Assembly (NCBI GenBank): GCA_002813895.1
Contig: CP024914.1
Span: 1-55,266, forward strand
Length of the DNA stretch: 55,266 nt
DNA from: Cyanobacterium sp. HL-69
GTDB taxonomy: Bacteria; Cyanobacteriota; Cyanobacteriia; Cyanobacteriales; Cyanobacteriaceae
Reading direction: 5' to 3'
Both the position numbers and the translations under genes were made by a program. Of this stretch, positions 27,190-38,037 are shown piece after piece. Position 1 is the first letter of the stretch. Every line of letters starts with the position of its first letter. A model generated the notes under the pieces. That model saw nothing but the letters and a program-made list of their open reading frames with translations. It was not told where the DNA came from and did not search any database.

Positions 27190-30100
27190 ATGAATTTATC
27201 TTCTTATTTTACTTTACAACGTCGTTATGGTCGCTCTATTAATTTAGAAAGGGATTTTAATGATGTTTCAGCTTTGAATGGTTATGTTTTAACGGATAAA
27301 TCTGTGGAAACTTTAAAGCGAATTTTGTTGGGTATTAGCGGGGATAATAAATATAATTGTTGGACTTTGACGGGGGTTTATGGTACTGGTAAATCTGCTT
27401 TTGTTCATTTTTTAATTTCCTTATTAGCTAATAGTAAAAATAAGTTAAAAAAGAAGGCTTTAGGAATAGCTAATAGTTCTTTAAATGATGATATTATTCT
27501 TAGTAATATTCCTGATGATGGCATGGTAAGGGCGATCGCCGTTAGTCAACGAGAAGCAATTAGTTTAACAATTATTCGGGCTTTAATTAATGGATTAAAG
27601 GATATTGGGGGTAAATTATCAAAGGAATTTATTTCTCAATTAGAGGATTTAGAAGGGCGAATTAAGGATAATAAAACAGTACAAAATACAGCTATTGTTA
27701 GCATTATTAAAGATATTCTTTTACAAACCAAAAAAGATATTATTTTAGTAATCGATGAACTAGGAAAAAACCTAGAATATGCCGTTTATAATCAAGGGGC
27801 AGAAGATTTATATTTATTACAACAATTAGCAGAATTAGAAGCGATTGAAGGTAAGAGAATTTACATTTTAGGTATCCTACACCAAGCCTTTACAGAATAT
27901 GGACAAAGATTGGCTACTATTCAACGGAATGAATGGTCAAAAATTACGGGAAGATTTGAAGATATTGCTTTTACTGAATCCACGGGGCAGATGATAAAGT
28001 TAATCTCTGAAGCTATTAGCCCAAATATTGATAATGATTTAGAGAAAAAAATTGACCGATATAGCTGTTATTGGTATCAAAAATTAGAATCTATTTTCAA
28101 GTTAGAAAAAATTGAACAAAGTTTAATTAAAAATATTTATCCCCTCCATCCCCTCAGTGCTTTAATTTTACCAGTCTTATGTGTAAAGTATGCCCAGAAT
28201 GATCGCACCTTATTCACTTTTATCACATCCGATGAGCCTTTTTCTTTCAAAAAGTTTTTAGAGGAGACGGTTATTAAAGATGATAACTTACCTACCTTAA
28301 AACTTGACCAAATCTATGATTATTTTATCTCTTCCGTGGGTATGGGTTTAACAAGGGTGGTAAATTTTCAACGATGGGTAGAAATTTATGACTTAATCAA
28401 CGATGCTAAACACCTCGATGAAGATAGTTTGCGGTTACTAAAGGCGATCGGTTTGCTAAACTTAGTTAGTATTACAGGCATTACAAGGGCAACCCGTAAC
28501 TTAGTCGCCCATAGTCTTTGTGATGGCGATGATGACGATAAATTTAACTATTGGCAAGAAAAAATTGACACATTGTTAAGACAAGGGTTAATTACCCATC
28601 GTAAACAAATTGATGAGTTGAGAATCTGGAAAGGCTCAGACTATAATATTGATGCTCAACTAGAATCTTATCTTAAACAAGAGCAGTCTAGTTTAGCAAA
28701 ACTTTTGTCTCAATTACGCCCTTTAAAACCAATTATCGCCCAGAGGCATAGTTATCAAAAAGGCACATTACGTTATTTTGAAAGACATTATCTTGATTCC
28801 TCTGTTGATTTGACTAACCTTGAGTGTGAAGACAATTCGGCAGATGGTTGGTTAGGTTATTGGTTAGGAGAAGAGATTCCTTCCTCTTTTCCTCAAAAAA
28901 CGGTTAATGGCTTACCTGTTATTTTTATTGCTGCGAATAATTTACAGGTTTTGCGATTACAAGCCCAAGAATTTAGCGCTTTGAATAGGATGAATAATGA
29001 GGCGAAGGAGTTGCAGTCGGATGGGGTGGCAAGAAAAGAAGTGCGTTATCGTCTTATTGAAGCACAAAAGGCTTTGGATGACACTTTAAATAGTGTTTTT
29101 GATTTTAGTCGGGGTGAGTGTCGATGTTGGATTGGGGGAAATTTAACCAAGATTGACAGTGTGAGGGAGTTGAATAGTTATTTGTCGGTGTTGTGTGATG
29201 AAACTTTTAGCAAAAGCCCTATTTTGTGGAATGAGTTGATAAACCGTCGCAACCTTACTTCTCAGGGTAGCAAGGCAAGGAGGGAATTAATTACAGGGAT
29301 GATTAACCACTTTAGTTTACCTAAATTTGGTTTTTCTGGTTATGGCCCTGAGGTTACCATGTATTATTCTTTATTGCAAGAAACGGGTATCCATCGCCCT
29401 ATATCTTCGGCTGAAAATACTCTCAAACCTAGTGATAGTAAAGATTTTGCACTACATACTACCCCCCCCCTACGTAGGTACTACAGATTTAGTGGAAGAA
29501 GAGTGGGGTATTTATGCGCCGATGGGTGGGGATAATCCTAATATAGATGAGGTGTGGAGTGCGATCGCCCTTTTCTGTACATCCGCCACCGAAAATCCCC
29601 AAAATATCGCCCAACTATATCAGAAGTTATCTCTTCCCCCCTACGGAGTAAAAGAAGGAATCATCCCCATAATTCTTACCGCCGTATTACTGTATTACAA
29701 AGAAGAAGTAGGGGTATATCAAGATGGTACATTTATACCAGTATTAGGAGAAGAACATTTAGAATTATTAGTCAAAAATCCCGAACGTTATGCCGTAAAA
29801 TATTTTGCCATAGAAGGATTAAGGGGAGAAGTATTCCAAGAATTAGAAGCTATTCTGCGTAATCCCCAAACCAAAGCCAAAAGTAACATTCGTAACGCCA
29901 CCCTCCTAACCGTTGTCACACCCCTATATCAATTTGTCAAACAACTTCCCCGTTATACCCTACAAACCAAAAAATTAAGCCCAACAGCCCTCAAGATTTT
30001 AACCATTTTACAAAAAACTGCCGAACCTGACGAACTATTATTTAAACAACTACCCCAAGCCTGTAATTTACCCCCCATCACCGCCGACAAAGAAAAAGAC

Positions 30101-30688
30101 GGCATTACCGCTAAAGAGTTAAAAACTCAATTAATCAAAGCATTAAGAGAAATTAACCTCGCCTACGAGAATCTCTTGAGTGAATGTCAATCCTTATTAT
30201 ATTCTGCCTTTGGGGTAAGAAACGAAGCCACAAAACTCAGGGAAGACTTACGGGTAAGGGCATCTTACCTTAAAAATAAATGTGTTGAGCCAATTTTGAA
30301 ACGTTTTACCCAAGCGGTATGTGATGAAACCAAAAATGATAAACAATGGTTAGAGGCTTTAATGATGATTATCGCCGACAAACCAGCGGAATCGTGGAAA
30401 GACGAAGATGTTAGTTTATTTCAAAGTAAACTTGCCGAATTATCCCGTAAGTTTAGTAATTTAGAAGCTATCCAAGAAGAAGTAAAAGTAAAAGGTGAAG
30501 GATTATCCGCCAGAAGGATTACCGTTACCCGCAGTGACGGGGAAGAAACCAATCACATGATATGGATAGATAATCAAAGGGAGTCGGAAGTTAATCAAAA
30601 AGTTGAAGAAATTTTGGCTATGTTACCGAAGGATAAACAGTTAAGGGAGACTATTCTTGCTAAACTTACGGAAAAGATTTTAAAGTAA
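27190..30688 (+). pseudogene. Large BrxC/PglY-like P-loop ATPase, frameshifted at a C9 run
   Basis: Start at MNLSSYFTLQRRYGRSINLE (27190; ATG 27184 is 2 codons earlier). Walker A is GVYGTGKSAFVHF near residue 75 and Walker B is IILVIDELGKN near residue 190. The frame is open to the nine-C run at 29462-29470; there it runs into an unrelated tail, while the true protein continues one frame over (YVGTTDLVEEEWGIYAPMGG) to 30688. With eight C the product is ~1165 aa, the size of BREX ATPases. The HNH gene follows after 4 bp. By size and context it stands in the BrxC place; a firm subfamily call needs profile searches. Confidence 0.82.
29462..29470 (+). repeat. Nine-cytosine tract in the ATPase gene
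   Basis: A run of nine C in an AT-rich gene, at the exact point where the reading frame changes. Loss of one C (or gain of two) joins the two halves. Such tracts slip during replication and can switch a gene on and off; a sequencing error is the main other explanation. Confidence 0.85.
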
Positions 30689-30692
30689 TTTT

Positions 30693-31817
30693 ATGTTTGC
30701 GGATAATAAATCTTTACCTCCTTCTTATTCTCTGAATATTTCAGTTTTAAGTCAATTATTTAACTCCACGACTAACTCCTATAAGTATCTTTTTTTTAGT
30801 GCTTTATTAGACATTTTGGAAAGAAATTTATTTGATTATCAACCAATCCACTTTCGAGAATTAGTCATTGAAATGTTGGCAAATGCTTGGTATCCCCATG
30901 TATTTTTTAAGTTATCTTTTGGTAAACAGGATCAAATTTCTCTTAAGTTAGATAGGCTTAATATACAGTCAGGAAAAGAAGCCATTACAAGAAAAGATGT
31001 ATTAATTTCTATCATCAATGGGTATGATGTGGATGATGTTATTAATAGTTTAATGCGTTATGTTCCTTTTCGTTTAATTAGACCTTTTTTCGCTGAAGAA
31101 TTACGGGGAATAAAAGATGGTGAGGTGAATAGTAGTATTATTATGTTATCGAAAAATTGTTTTAAGAAAAAAAAGCCCTTATATTGCTTTAATTTTGAGA
31201 ATTATAAATTAGTCGATAATATTATTGTTCATCCTGAATGGATTAATTATATCAAGGAAAATTTTGTCATTCTTAAGGGTTGGGTTGCTTGGGAGTGGTT
31301 AAATTATATGCAAAAAAATAATCCTAACAGTCCTAATTTAGCAAGAAAGTTATTTCCTTTAGTACAAAGAAAATCTCTTATTCAACAGGCAAAATACTGG
31401 AAATTAATTATGGAAAAACAGCCTTTAAAATGTATTTATTCCGATAATATTTTGGATAAACATAGTATTTCTGTAGATCATTATTTACCATGGTCATTTG
31501 TTGCCCATGATCAATTATGGAATTTAATTCCTAGTATTCATCATGTTAATTCAGCTAAATCTAATAATATTCCTGCCTCTGATTATTTGGATAAGTTTAT
31601 TAGTTTGCAACATCAAGGTTTAATTATTTCTTCTCAAATTTTACCTAAAAAAAAGTGGTTGAATTATATTGACTGTTATCTAAGTGATTTAAGAATAAAT
31701 GAGCCGAATGATTTATTAAAATTAGAGATTTTGATGAAGGCTTATCAAAAAACTTTTAAACCTTTGATTTCTTTGGCACAAATACAAGGGTTTTCTACTA
31801 ATTGGCATTATGGTTAA
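30693..31817 (+). CDS. HNH-type nuclease of the defence cluster
   Basis: 374 aa. The C-terminal half has the HNH core: CIYSD, then SVDHYLPWSFVAHDQLWNLI and IHHVNSAKSN, giving the His/Asn/Asn-Lys metal site. The N-terminal ~230 residues are helical and may recognise modified or unmodified DNA. It starts 4 bp after the ATPase stop, so co-translation is likely. In this setting it is the best candidate for the restricting nuclease. Confidence 0.82.
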   Translation: MFADNKSLPPSYSLNISVLSQLFNSTTNSYKYLFFSALLDILERNLFDYQPIHFRELVIEMLANAWYPHVFFKLSFGKQDQISLKLDRLNIQSGKEAITRKDVLISIINGYDVDDVINSLMRYVPFRLIRPFFAEELRGIKDGEVNSSIIMLSKNCFKKKKPLYCFNFENYKLVDNIIVHPEWINYIKENFVILKGWVAWEWLNYMQKNNPNSPNLARKLFPLVQRKSLIQQAKYWKLIMEKQPLKCIYSDNILDKHSISVDHYLPWSFVAHDQLWNLIPSIHHVNSAKSNNIPASDYLDKFISLQHQGLIISSQILPKKKWLNYIDCYLSDLRINEPNDLLKLEILMKAYQKTFKPLISLAQIQGFSTNWHYG

Positions 31818-31962
31818 AAAAATTTACAAACTACTGGGGATTACCGAGGGGATTAGTTTTGAGTTCAATTATCTTTGATTTGATAAAAATTCCCCCAACC
31901 GCCCTGAGTTTAATCTTGCTATTCTATGGGTAGAGATACAATTTACTGTTGAAATATAGTTG

Positions 31963-32763
31963 ATGACAGGGAAGAAAACTAGGCACGTTTTAGGGCTTTC
32001 AGGGGGTAAGGATAGCACGGCGTTAGCTATTCTTTTGCATAAGGAAATCCCTGATATTGAGTATTTTTTTTGTGATACTCATAAGGAGTTACAGGAAACT
32101 TACGATTACCTCGATCGCATTCAGGCTCGTTTAGGTATTAAAATAAATTATCTTAGCGAAAAAAGGGGTTTTGATCATTGGTTGGCGATTCATGATGGTT
32201 TATTGCCTTCTCCTCAGATGCGCTGGTGTACGGTGAAAATGAAGATTAAGCCTTTTGAGGAATTTGTGGGAGATGATGAGGCTATCAGCTACATAGGCAT
32301 TCGTGCGGATGAAAATAGGGAAGGTTATATCTCTACAAAACCGAATATTAAGCCCGTTTTTCCTTTCAAAGAAAGGGGTTTGGTAAAGGCTGATATTATC
32401 CGTTTACTGGAAGAAAGCGGTATCGGTTTACCTGAATATTATAAATGGCGTAGTCGCTCTGGTTGTTTCTTTTGTTTCTTTCAGCGCAAGTATGAATGGG
32501 TGATGTTGGCGGAAAATCATCCTGATTTGTTTGCGAAGGCGGTGGAATATGAGTCAAATCATCGGGATGGTAGGACATATACTTGGACTCAAGGAGAGAC
32601 GTTATTAGAGCTTTTAGAGCGTAAAGATGACATCATAGCACAACATCAAAGGGCGATCGTCCGTAAACAAGAAAAAGCACCGAATCGCCCTCTAGCAGAA
32701 GCCTTGGAGTCTGTCTTAGATGAGGAAGATTCAACCCTACCCTGCTTAGTGTGTAATTTGTAA
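31963..32763 (+). CDS. DndC-like PAPS-reductase-family protein
   Basis: 266 aa. The PP-loop motif LSGGKDSTALAI binds ATP or adenylated substrate; DTHKELQETYDYLDRI follows. Cysteines in MRWCTVKMKIKP and the RSGCFFCFFQRKYEW pair are candidates for Fe-S cluster ligands. DndC and BrxP proteins of this family activate DNA backbone phosphate for sulfur insertion. Start ATG 31963 (a TTG lies just before). A DndA-like sulfur donor is encoded at the far end of the cluster. Confidence 0.85.
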   Translation: MTGKKTRHVLGLSGGKDSTALAILLHKEIPDIEYFFCDTHKELQETYDYLDRIQARLGIKINYLSEKRGFDHWLAIHDGLLPSPQMRWCTVKMKIKPFEEFVGDDEAISYIGIRADENREGYISTKPNIKPVFPFKERGLVKADIIRLLEESGIGLPEYYKWRSRSGCFFCFFQRKYEWVMLAENHPDLFAKAVEYESNHRDGRTYTWTQGETLLELLERKDDIIAQHQRAIVRKQEKAPNRPLAEALESVLDEEDSTLPCLVCNL

Positions 32764-32778
32764 TTGGAATTAGGAATG

Positions 32779-33111
32779 ATGCTATTACTATCTCATAGTG
32801 AAATTGAACAACGTTTAAAGATTTCTCTTAATCAACTTTTTGATATTTGTCAACAATATAATATCAAAGAAATGGCTTTATTTGGGTCAATTTTAAGAGA
32901 TGATTTTAATAACAAAAGCGATATTGATTTTCTCATTTCTTTTCAACCTAATACACCTCAAGGTTTACTAACTATTTCTAAACTTAAATCTCACCTAGAA
33001 TCATTACTTAATTATCCCGTTGATATTACGATTAAAGATTCTCTTAAAGACGGTGATAATTGGATTCGTCGTAATGAAATTTTAAACACTGCACAGACTA
33101 TTTATGAATAG
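32779..33111 (+). CDS. mntA: MNT-type nucleotidyltransferase antitoxin
   Basis: About 110 aa. ALFGSILRDDFNNKSDIDFL carries the GS and DxD signature of minimal nucleotidyltransferases. In MntA/HepT pairs this protein blocks the HEPN toxin by adding AMP. ATG at 32779 or 32776 after AGGA. It overlaps the HEPN gene by 8 bp. Confidence 0.85.
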   Translation: MLLLSHSEIEQRLKISLNQLFDICQQYNIKEMALFGSILRDDFNNKSDIDFLISFQPNTPQGLLTISKLKSHLESLLNYPVDITIKDSLKDGDNWIRRNEILNTAQTIYE

Positions 33112-33451
33112 AGATAAGGCTTTTTTACTTGACATTTATAATGCTATTAATCGTATTGTATTATTTTCAAAAGATTTGACAAAATCAGATTTAAAAAGCA
33201 ATGAAGAAAAACAATCCGCTATCCTCTATCAAGTAATTATTATTGGTGAAGCTGTTAAACGATTATCAATAGATTTTCGTAATAGTAATTTAGCAATTCC
33301 TTGGAAAGAAATTGCAGGAATGAGAGATATTCTTGCTCATCAATATGACAAGGTGAATATTGATACTTTATGGGACGTGGTTAATCGTGATATTCCAGAA
33401 TTAAAAATAATGATTAGCCCTTTATTATCTGACTTAATAGATACAACTTAA
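33104..33451 (+). CDS. hepT: HEPN toxin (HepT-like)
   Basis: 115 aa, all-helical. The Rx4-6H motif is GMRDILAHQY (Arg and His six apart), the RNase site of HEPN toxins; VIIIGEAVKRL is the conserved helix before it. It is paired with the MNT gene and lies inside the defence operon between the DndC-like and DndB-like genes. Confidence 0.87.
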   Translation: MNRDKAFLLDIYNAINRIVLFSKDLTKSDLKSNEEKQSAILYQVIIIGEAVKRLSIDFRNSNLAIPWKEIAGMRDILAHQYDKVNIDTLWDVVNRDIPELKIMISPLLSDLIDTT

Positions 33452-33485
33452 ACAAATTTTATAATTTACTGAACTATCTATTTTT

Positions 33486-33596
33486 GGCATTGCTGATTTT
33501 GAGTATGATTTGTATTGAGTACGAATCACTAAACTATTCAATTACTGTTATTTAGAATTGCTAGATTTTTATTCTTATACCTTGATTCAGCAACGC
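33486..33596. mobile_element. IS5/IS903-type MITE with 9-bp target duplication
   Basis: 111 bp with ends GGCATTGCTGAT and ATTCAGCAACGC (inverted). TCTATTTTT stands directly before (33477-33485) and after (33597-33605), a 9-bp duplication as made by IS903-group transposases. The same element in opposite orientation lies at 19041-19160. It separates the HEPN gene from the DndB-like gene. Confidence 0.8.
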
Positions 33597-33733
33597 TCTA
33601 TTTTTTTAAGGATGTTAATAGATAATTAAAAAAATTAATTGACTTTCAGTTATTTTATCAAATCTCCATCACAAAGTGGCATTATGGGATCCCATCTTTA
33701 CTAACTAAATCAAATAGAGAAAAATAATCAATC

Positions 33734-36094
33734 ATGAATTTAAACTTTGGTGTGCAAAAACAAGATGTTTACGGTACCTATGGAGAATTTACCATTGAGT
33801 CAGAAAATAAACATATTACCGCCCAATATTTACTTACAAAAATGAAGCCAGGGGTAGAAAATAGTTGGGAAAATAGTCTAGCAGATCAAATGGTGCCTTG
33901 GCGAGAAATTTTCAAAATTGATGAATTAACCTTCGACGAATTACTACAAAGAGACTTAGATGATTCTAGGGTAGCTAACGACTTGATTCCTTATCTACTC
34001 GGTGAAAGTGGCTCTAATGCTCGTTTTTTCCCGCCTATATTAGCAGTTTTAGCACCCAAAAGAATTGATAAATCAGGTATATTACCCTATTATCCTGCCC
34101 TTACCCATCAAAGCGATACATCCATGAGTTTTGGTAATTTATTTGAATTTGAAAAACATACCTTAAATGGACAATTAACCCCTTTAGGAGTGTTGAAATA
34201 TAACCAAAAACAGAGTGCTTTAATAATTGTTGATGGGCAACATCGAGCCATGGCAATTTTAGCCCTTCATCGCACCATAAATCAAAAATGGGGAGATAAT
34301 AAATACGCATCTTATTATAATCATTTACAAGTAAATCAACAGCAAATAAAAAACTTAGAATTACCTGTTTGTATCGTCTTTTTCCCTGATTTATATGAGG
34401 GGAATCAGGCTTTACAAACTCAAGGCATCGACTTAAAAAGTGTCTGTCGAGAAATCTTTGTGGTAGTAAACAAAAATGCTAAACGCATTAGCCCATCAAG
34501 GGAGTTATTATTAGATGATGAAGATTTAGCCGCCCGTATGATGCGTAATACCCTATCCCAGTTAAAAGATAGGGGGGAAGATAATTCTTCGGTGGCGCGT
34601 ATTTACTCCTTTGCCTTTGGTGATAGTCTTTCCGATGCCGATACTCGTAAAAGTGAAGTGGTTACAGGGCAATTGGAATATTGTACCGCTGTAGCATTAC
34701 ATAAAATTCATTGTGCCATTAGTTTTGGCATGAAGGATGCTTTTAATCTTGATGAGTCAACGAAAGATATTACCCATAGTCGTCGCACAAAAAATAAAGA
34801 GCGTTGCGAGGATTTATTAAGGGGTACAGAATTAGAGCAAAAATGGAATTATTATGATCGTTTTTCCGGAAAATATCACCCTTTACAACAGGTACAATTA
34901 GCAGTTAATTTATTGGGTAATTTAACGGATGTGGTTTTGTTACCTTTATTTGATCAATTTACTCCCTTTGCGGTTTACAATCAAGCCATGAGGGAAGTTT
35001 ATCAACAACTACAAACTCCTTTATTACGCACTGAAGAAATTCACATTAAATCTTTTAATTTATTATTTGAAGGTAGCGCAGTTCAAGCAATTTTTGAAGA
35101 TCATATTCATCGTCTCAAGGATAAACTTAATAAGTATCAGGAAGAAGGTAAACCGATTAGTGATTATCTTCATAATCAGTTAAAAGATGCAAAAAATACC
35201 TTAAAAGCGGTAGAAAGTTGGGAAGATAAAATAAAGCTAAATACTGCTTGTAAATTATTTAGTATAGAGTGCGATCGTTTTTTAGACAATAATAGCGAAA
35301 ACGAAAAAAAAGAGTTATTAGCCAAAGCAAAATCTATTTTAGATGCCATTTCTACTCAGGCTTTTCAATTAGGTTATCCCATGACAATTCATTCTATTGT
35401 GGAGTTAATGATTGCAAATAATCAATATACATCCTATGAAGAAAGACTAAGAGTTACTAAGTTTATTTCTCAATTATATTTAAAGGCTTTAAACAAATAT
35501 TTTTCATCATCATCCGATAGTTTACACCATACCCTAACTGGTTTAATAACTGAATCCAGAATAAATGTATTTAATCCTAGTGAGTTAGGTTTAAGAGGTT
35601 TGTTGCATCTCCATCTTAAAGAATTAAATGAGAGTCAATGGATATTTTTCCGTTATGCCATCTTAGAAATCGTCCATTGTAAATATAGTTATCAAGGATT
35701 ATTAGAAGAATTAAATTCTCCAGAAAATCAAGATTTAGCTCAGAAATATTTAAGAATATTACCTAGTATTATTGACTCCATATTAAATCTAAGAAAAGAA
35801 TTTATAAATAAAGGTATTGATACCAGTATTAAATCCAAAGAATTTAATAATCAATTGGAATTACAAAAAGCACAACTAAAAGGGCAAGGTTTATTAGATG
35901 AAAATATAGAAACACAAGTCGCCACAATTATTAAAACAAAACAAATTGAAGTTGAAAAACTAGCAAAAGAAAATATTAAAGCTAGTTTAGGGGAATTAGC
36001 CGATAAAAATAAAATTCTTGTTCGACTAACTACCAATCATAATAAGACTGAATATAATAGCGGATTTGTCACAGGAATTGACGAATTTTTATAA
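33734..36094 (+). CDS. DndB-like DGQHR-domain protein
   Basis: 786 aa. The motif IIVDGQHRAMAILALHR near residue 165 is the DGQHR signature of DndB and related proteins; DndB represses dnd transcription and binds DNA in known systems. It is about twice DndB size: residues ~1-420 carry the DGQHR core and the rest is long, helical and Lys/Glu-rich. No RBS of note. The brxL gene begins 82 bp downstream. Confidence 0.8.
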   Translation: MNLNFGVQKQDVYGTYGEFTIESENKHITAQYLLTKMKPGVENSWENSLADQMVPWREIFKIDELTFDELLQRDLDDSRVANDLIPYLLGESGSNARFFPPILAVLAPKRIDKSGILPYYPALTHQSDTSMSFGNLFEFEKHTLNGQLTPLGVLKYNQKQSALIIVDGQHRAMAILALHRTINQKWGDNKYASYYNHLQVNQQQIKNLELPVCIVFFPDLYEGNQALQTQGIDLKSVCREIFVVVNKNAKRISPSRELLLDDEDLAARMMRNTLSQLKDRGEDNSSVARIYSFAFGDSLSDADTRKSEVVTGQLEYCTAVALHKIHCAISFGMKDAFNLDESTKDITHSRRTKNKERCEDLLRGTELEQKWNYYDRFSGKYHPLQQVQLAVNLLGNLTDVVLLPLFDQFTPFAVYNQAMREVYQQLQTPLLRTEEIHIKSFNLLFEGSAVQAIFEDHIHRLKDKLNKYQEEGKPISDYLHNQLKDAKNTLKAVESWEDKIKLNTACKLFSIECDRFLDNNSENEKKELLAKAKSILDAISTQAFQLGYPMTIHSIVELMIANNQYTSYEERLRVTKFISQLYLKALNKYFSSSSDSLHHTLTGLITESRINVFNPSELGLRGLLHLHLKELNESQWIFFRYAILEIVHCKYSYQGLLEELNSPENQDLAQKYLRILPSIIDSILNLRKEFINKGIDTSIKSKEFNNQLELQKAQLKGQGLLDENIETQVATIIKTKQIEVEKLAKENIKASLGELADKNKILVRLTTNHNKTEYNSGFVTGIDEFL

Positions 36095-37437
36095 CTTAAA
36101 TTTTGCTGATTATTATGTCTATTTTTTGAAAAATAATCACTTTCTAATATTATTGAACAATTACAAAAAAACAATTATGCACCACATGAATCCCTATCAG
36201 AATGATTTAGTAAATCAAATATTTAGCGACTATTCCATTGATAAAACAAGATTACCCTCTAGCGGATTAAATAAAGTAGGAGTCCCTAGTTTTGTGGCTG
36301 AATGGATACTAGATAAAATTGCACCGGGTAGAGGGGATTTAAGTAATGCAGAACATGACAAGGTGAATAGTTTAGTTATGAAAGCCTTTCCGAGAAAAGA
36401 TGATAAGGAAAGAATTAAGTATAAAGTATATCAGGGAGAAGAATATCAGTTAATTGCTGAATTAAAGGTAAGAATACCCCTCGAAAAGGCAACGGACGAA
36501 ATACAAAAACCCTTGGCAAGTATCCCTATTTTGAACCTTACAGAATGCGATATAGAGCCTGATATTCTTGAAAAATATACCTTATTATTAGGTAGAGGAT
36601 TATGGGGAAAAATTACTCTTAATTATAGTATCAATGAACAGGGAAAATATAACATTAATATTTGTAATTTTGACCCCTTTCAATCTTCAGAAGTAGATTT
36701 AAGATATTATGCCCAGTGTCGTGATAAATTTAGCTTTGAAGAATGGCGAGATTTAATGTTTTGTTCTATGGGTTTAAACCCTGAAGATTCTGCCTATAAT
36801 AATGAGGCAAAAATCTGGGTTTTGAGTAGATTATTACCCCTAGTAGAATCTAATTATCATGTCATGGAATTGGCACCTAAAGGCACGGGAAAAAGTTTCT
36901 TTTATGAGAATGTTAATAATAAGGTAATGGTGGTAAGTGGAGGGAAAATCACGGCACCACGTTTATTTTTTAATGGTAGAACTGGGGAAATAGGTTTATT
37001 GGGTACTTATGATGTCACTGTGTTAGATGAGGTTCAAAGTTTGACTTTTGATAATCCTGATGAAATGATTGGCCCTTTAAAAACTTATTTGGCAAATGGG
37101 CGTTATAATCGTGCGGGGTTTGCGGATATAAGTAGTGATTGTAGTTTGGTATTGTTAGCTAACATTGAATTAGATGCTTATCAACGTCCGAAAAATGAAG
37201 ATAATTTAATTAAAAATCTGCCTAAATTCTTTTCAGAAACAGCTTTGTTAGATCGGCCTAAATAGAAGGTTCGTGTAACGAGGGGCAATCAGTATAGAAG
37301 TACTACTAAAAAGAGGATTTTTTTGTATTGAATGATAAGAAAATTAAATAATAAACATTGCCTAGTTCGTCTTCTTTTAGGCAAAGTATAATGGAAAAAT
37401 ATATGCAACCATAGAGACTTGATGGACATAAGTAATC

Positions 37438-38037
37438 ATGGCTCAACTTTCATTTTCGGCAAAGATTTCAAATCCTCCTCCAAAAAAACTACCATCACTT
37501 GGTAGAGAATATCTGCGTCCATTAGAAGTCCAATCCCTGATTCAGGCTGCCAGAAAAGTAGGTCGTCATCCCCATAGAGATAGTTTGATTATTTTACTAA
37601 TGTTTCGTCATGGACTCAGAACAGCTGAATTAGTAGCTCTCAAATGGTCACAAATTGATTTATCAGAGGGTTATATAGAGATACATAGAGTTAAACAAGG
37701 ACATGATAGTATTCATCCTCTACGTTCACCTGAATTGAGGGCTTTACGTCAAATACAAAGAGATTATCCCGAAACTCAATATGTTTTTGTATCGGAATAC
37801 AAAGCCCCCTTATCAACCAGAACCATTCGTCATATTATAGCCAGAGCTGGGGAACTAGCTAAAATACCCTTTAGAGTACACCCCCATCAACTACGTCATG
37901 CCTGTGGCTACTATCTAGCATCACTGGGCCATGATACTAGAGCTATTCAAGATTATTTAGGGCATAAAAATATTCACCATACAGTTCACTATACCCAAAT
38001 GTCTCCCCATAGGTTTGAGAACTTCTGGAGAGACTAA
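37438..38037 (+). CDS. Tyrosine recombinase (TnpI-like resolvase)
   Basis: 199 aa, only the catalytic domain with a short N-terminus. All active residues are visible: Arg61 (RHGLRTAEL), Lys86 (HRVKQGH), His150 and Arg153 (HQLRHAC), His176 (LGHKNI) and Tyr185 (VHYTQMSP). This FimB/E-like form serves as cointegrate resolvase in some Tn3 transposons. Its start MAQLSFSAK is echoed by a remnant at 52904. Confidence 0.9.
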   Translation: MAQLSFSAKISNPPPKKLPSLGREYLRPLEVQSLIQAARKVGRHPHRDSLIILLMFRHGLRTAELVALKWSQIDLSEGYIEIHRVKQGHDSIHPLRSPELRALRQIQRDYPETQYVFVSEYKAPLSTRTIRHIIARAGELAKIPFRVHPHQLRHACGYYLASLGHDTRAIQDYLGHKNIHHTVHYTQMSPHRFENFWRD

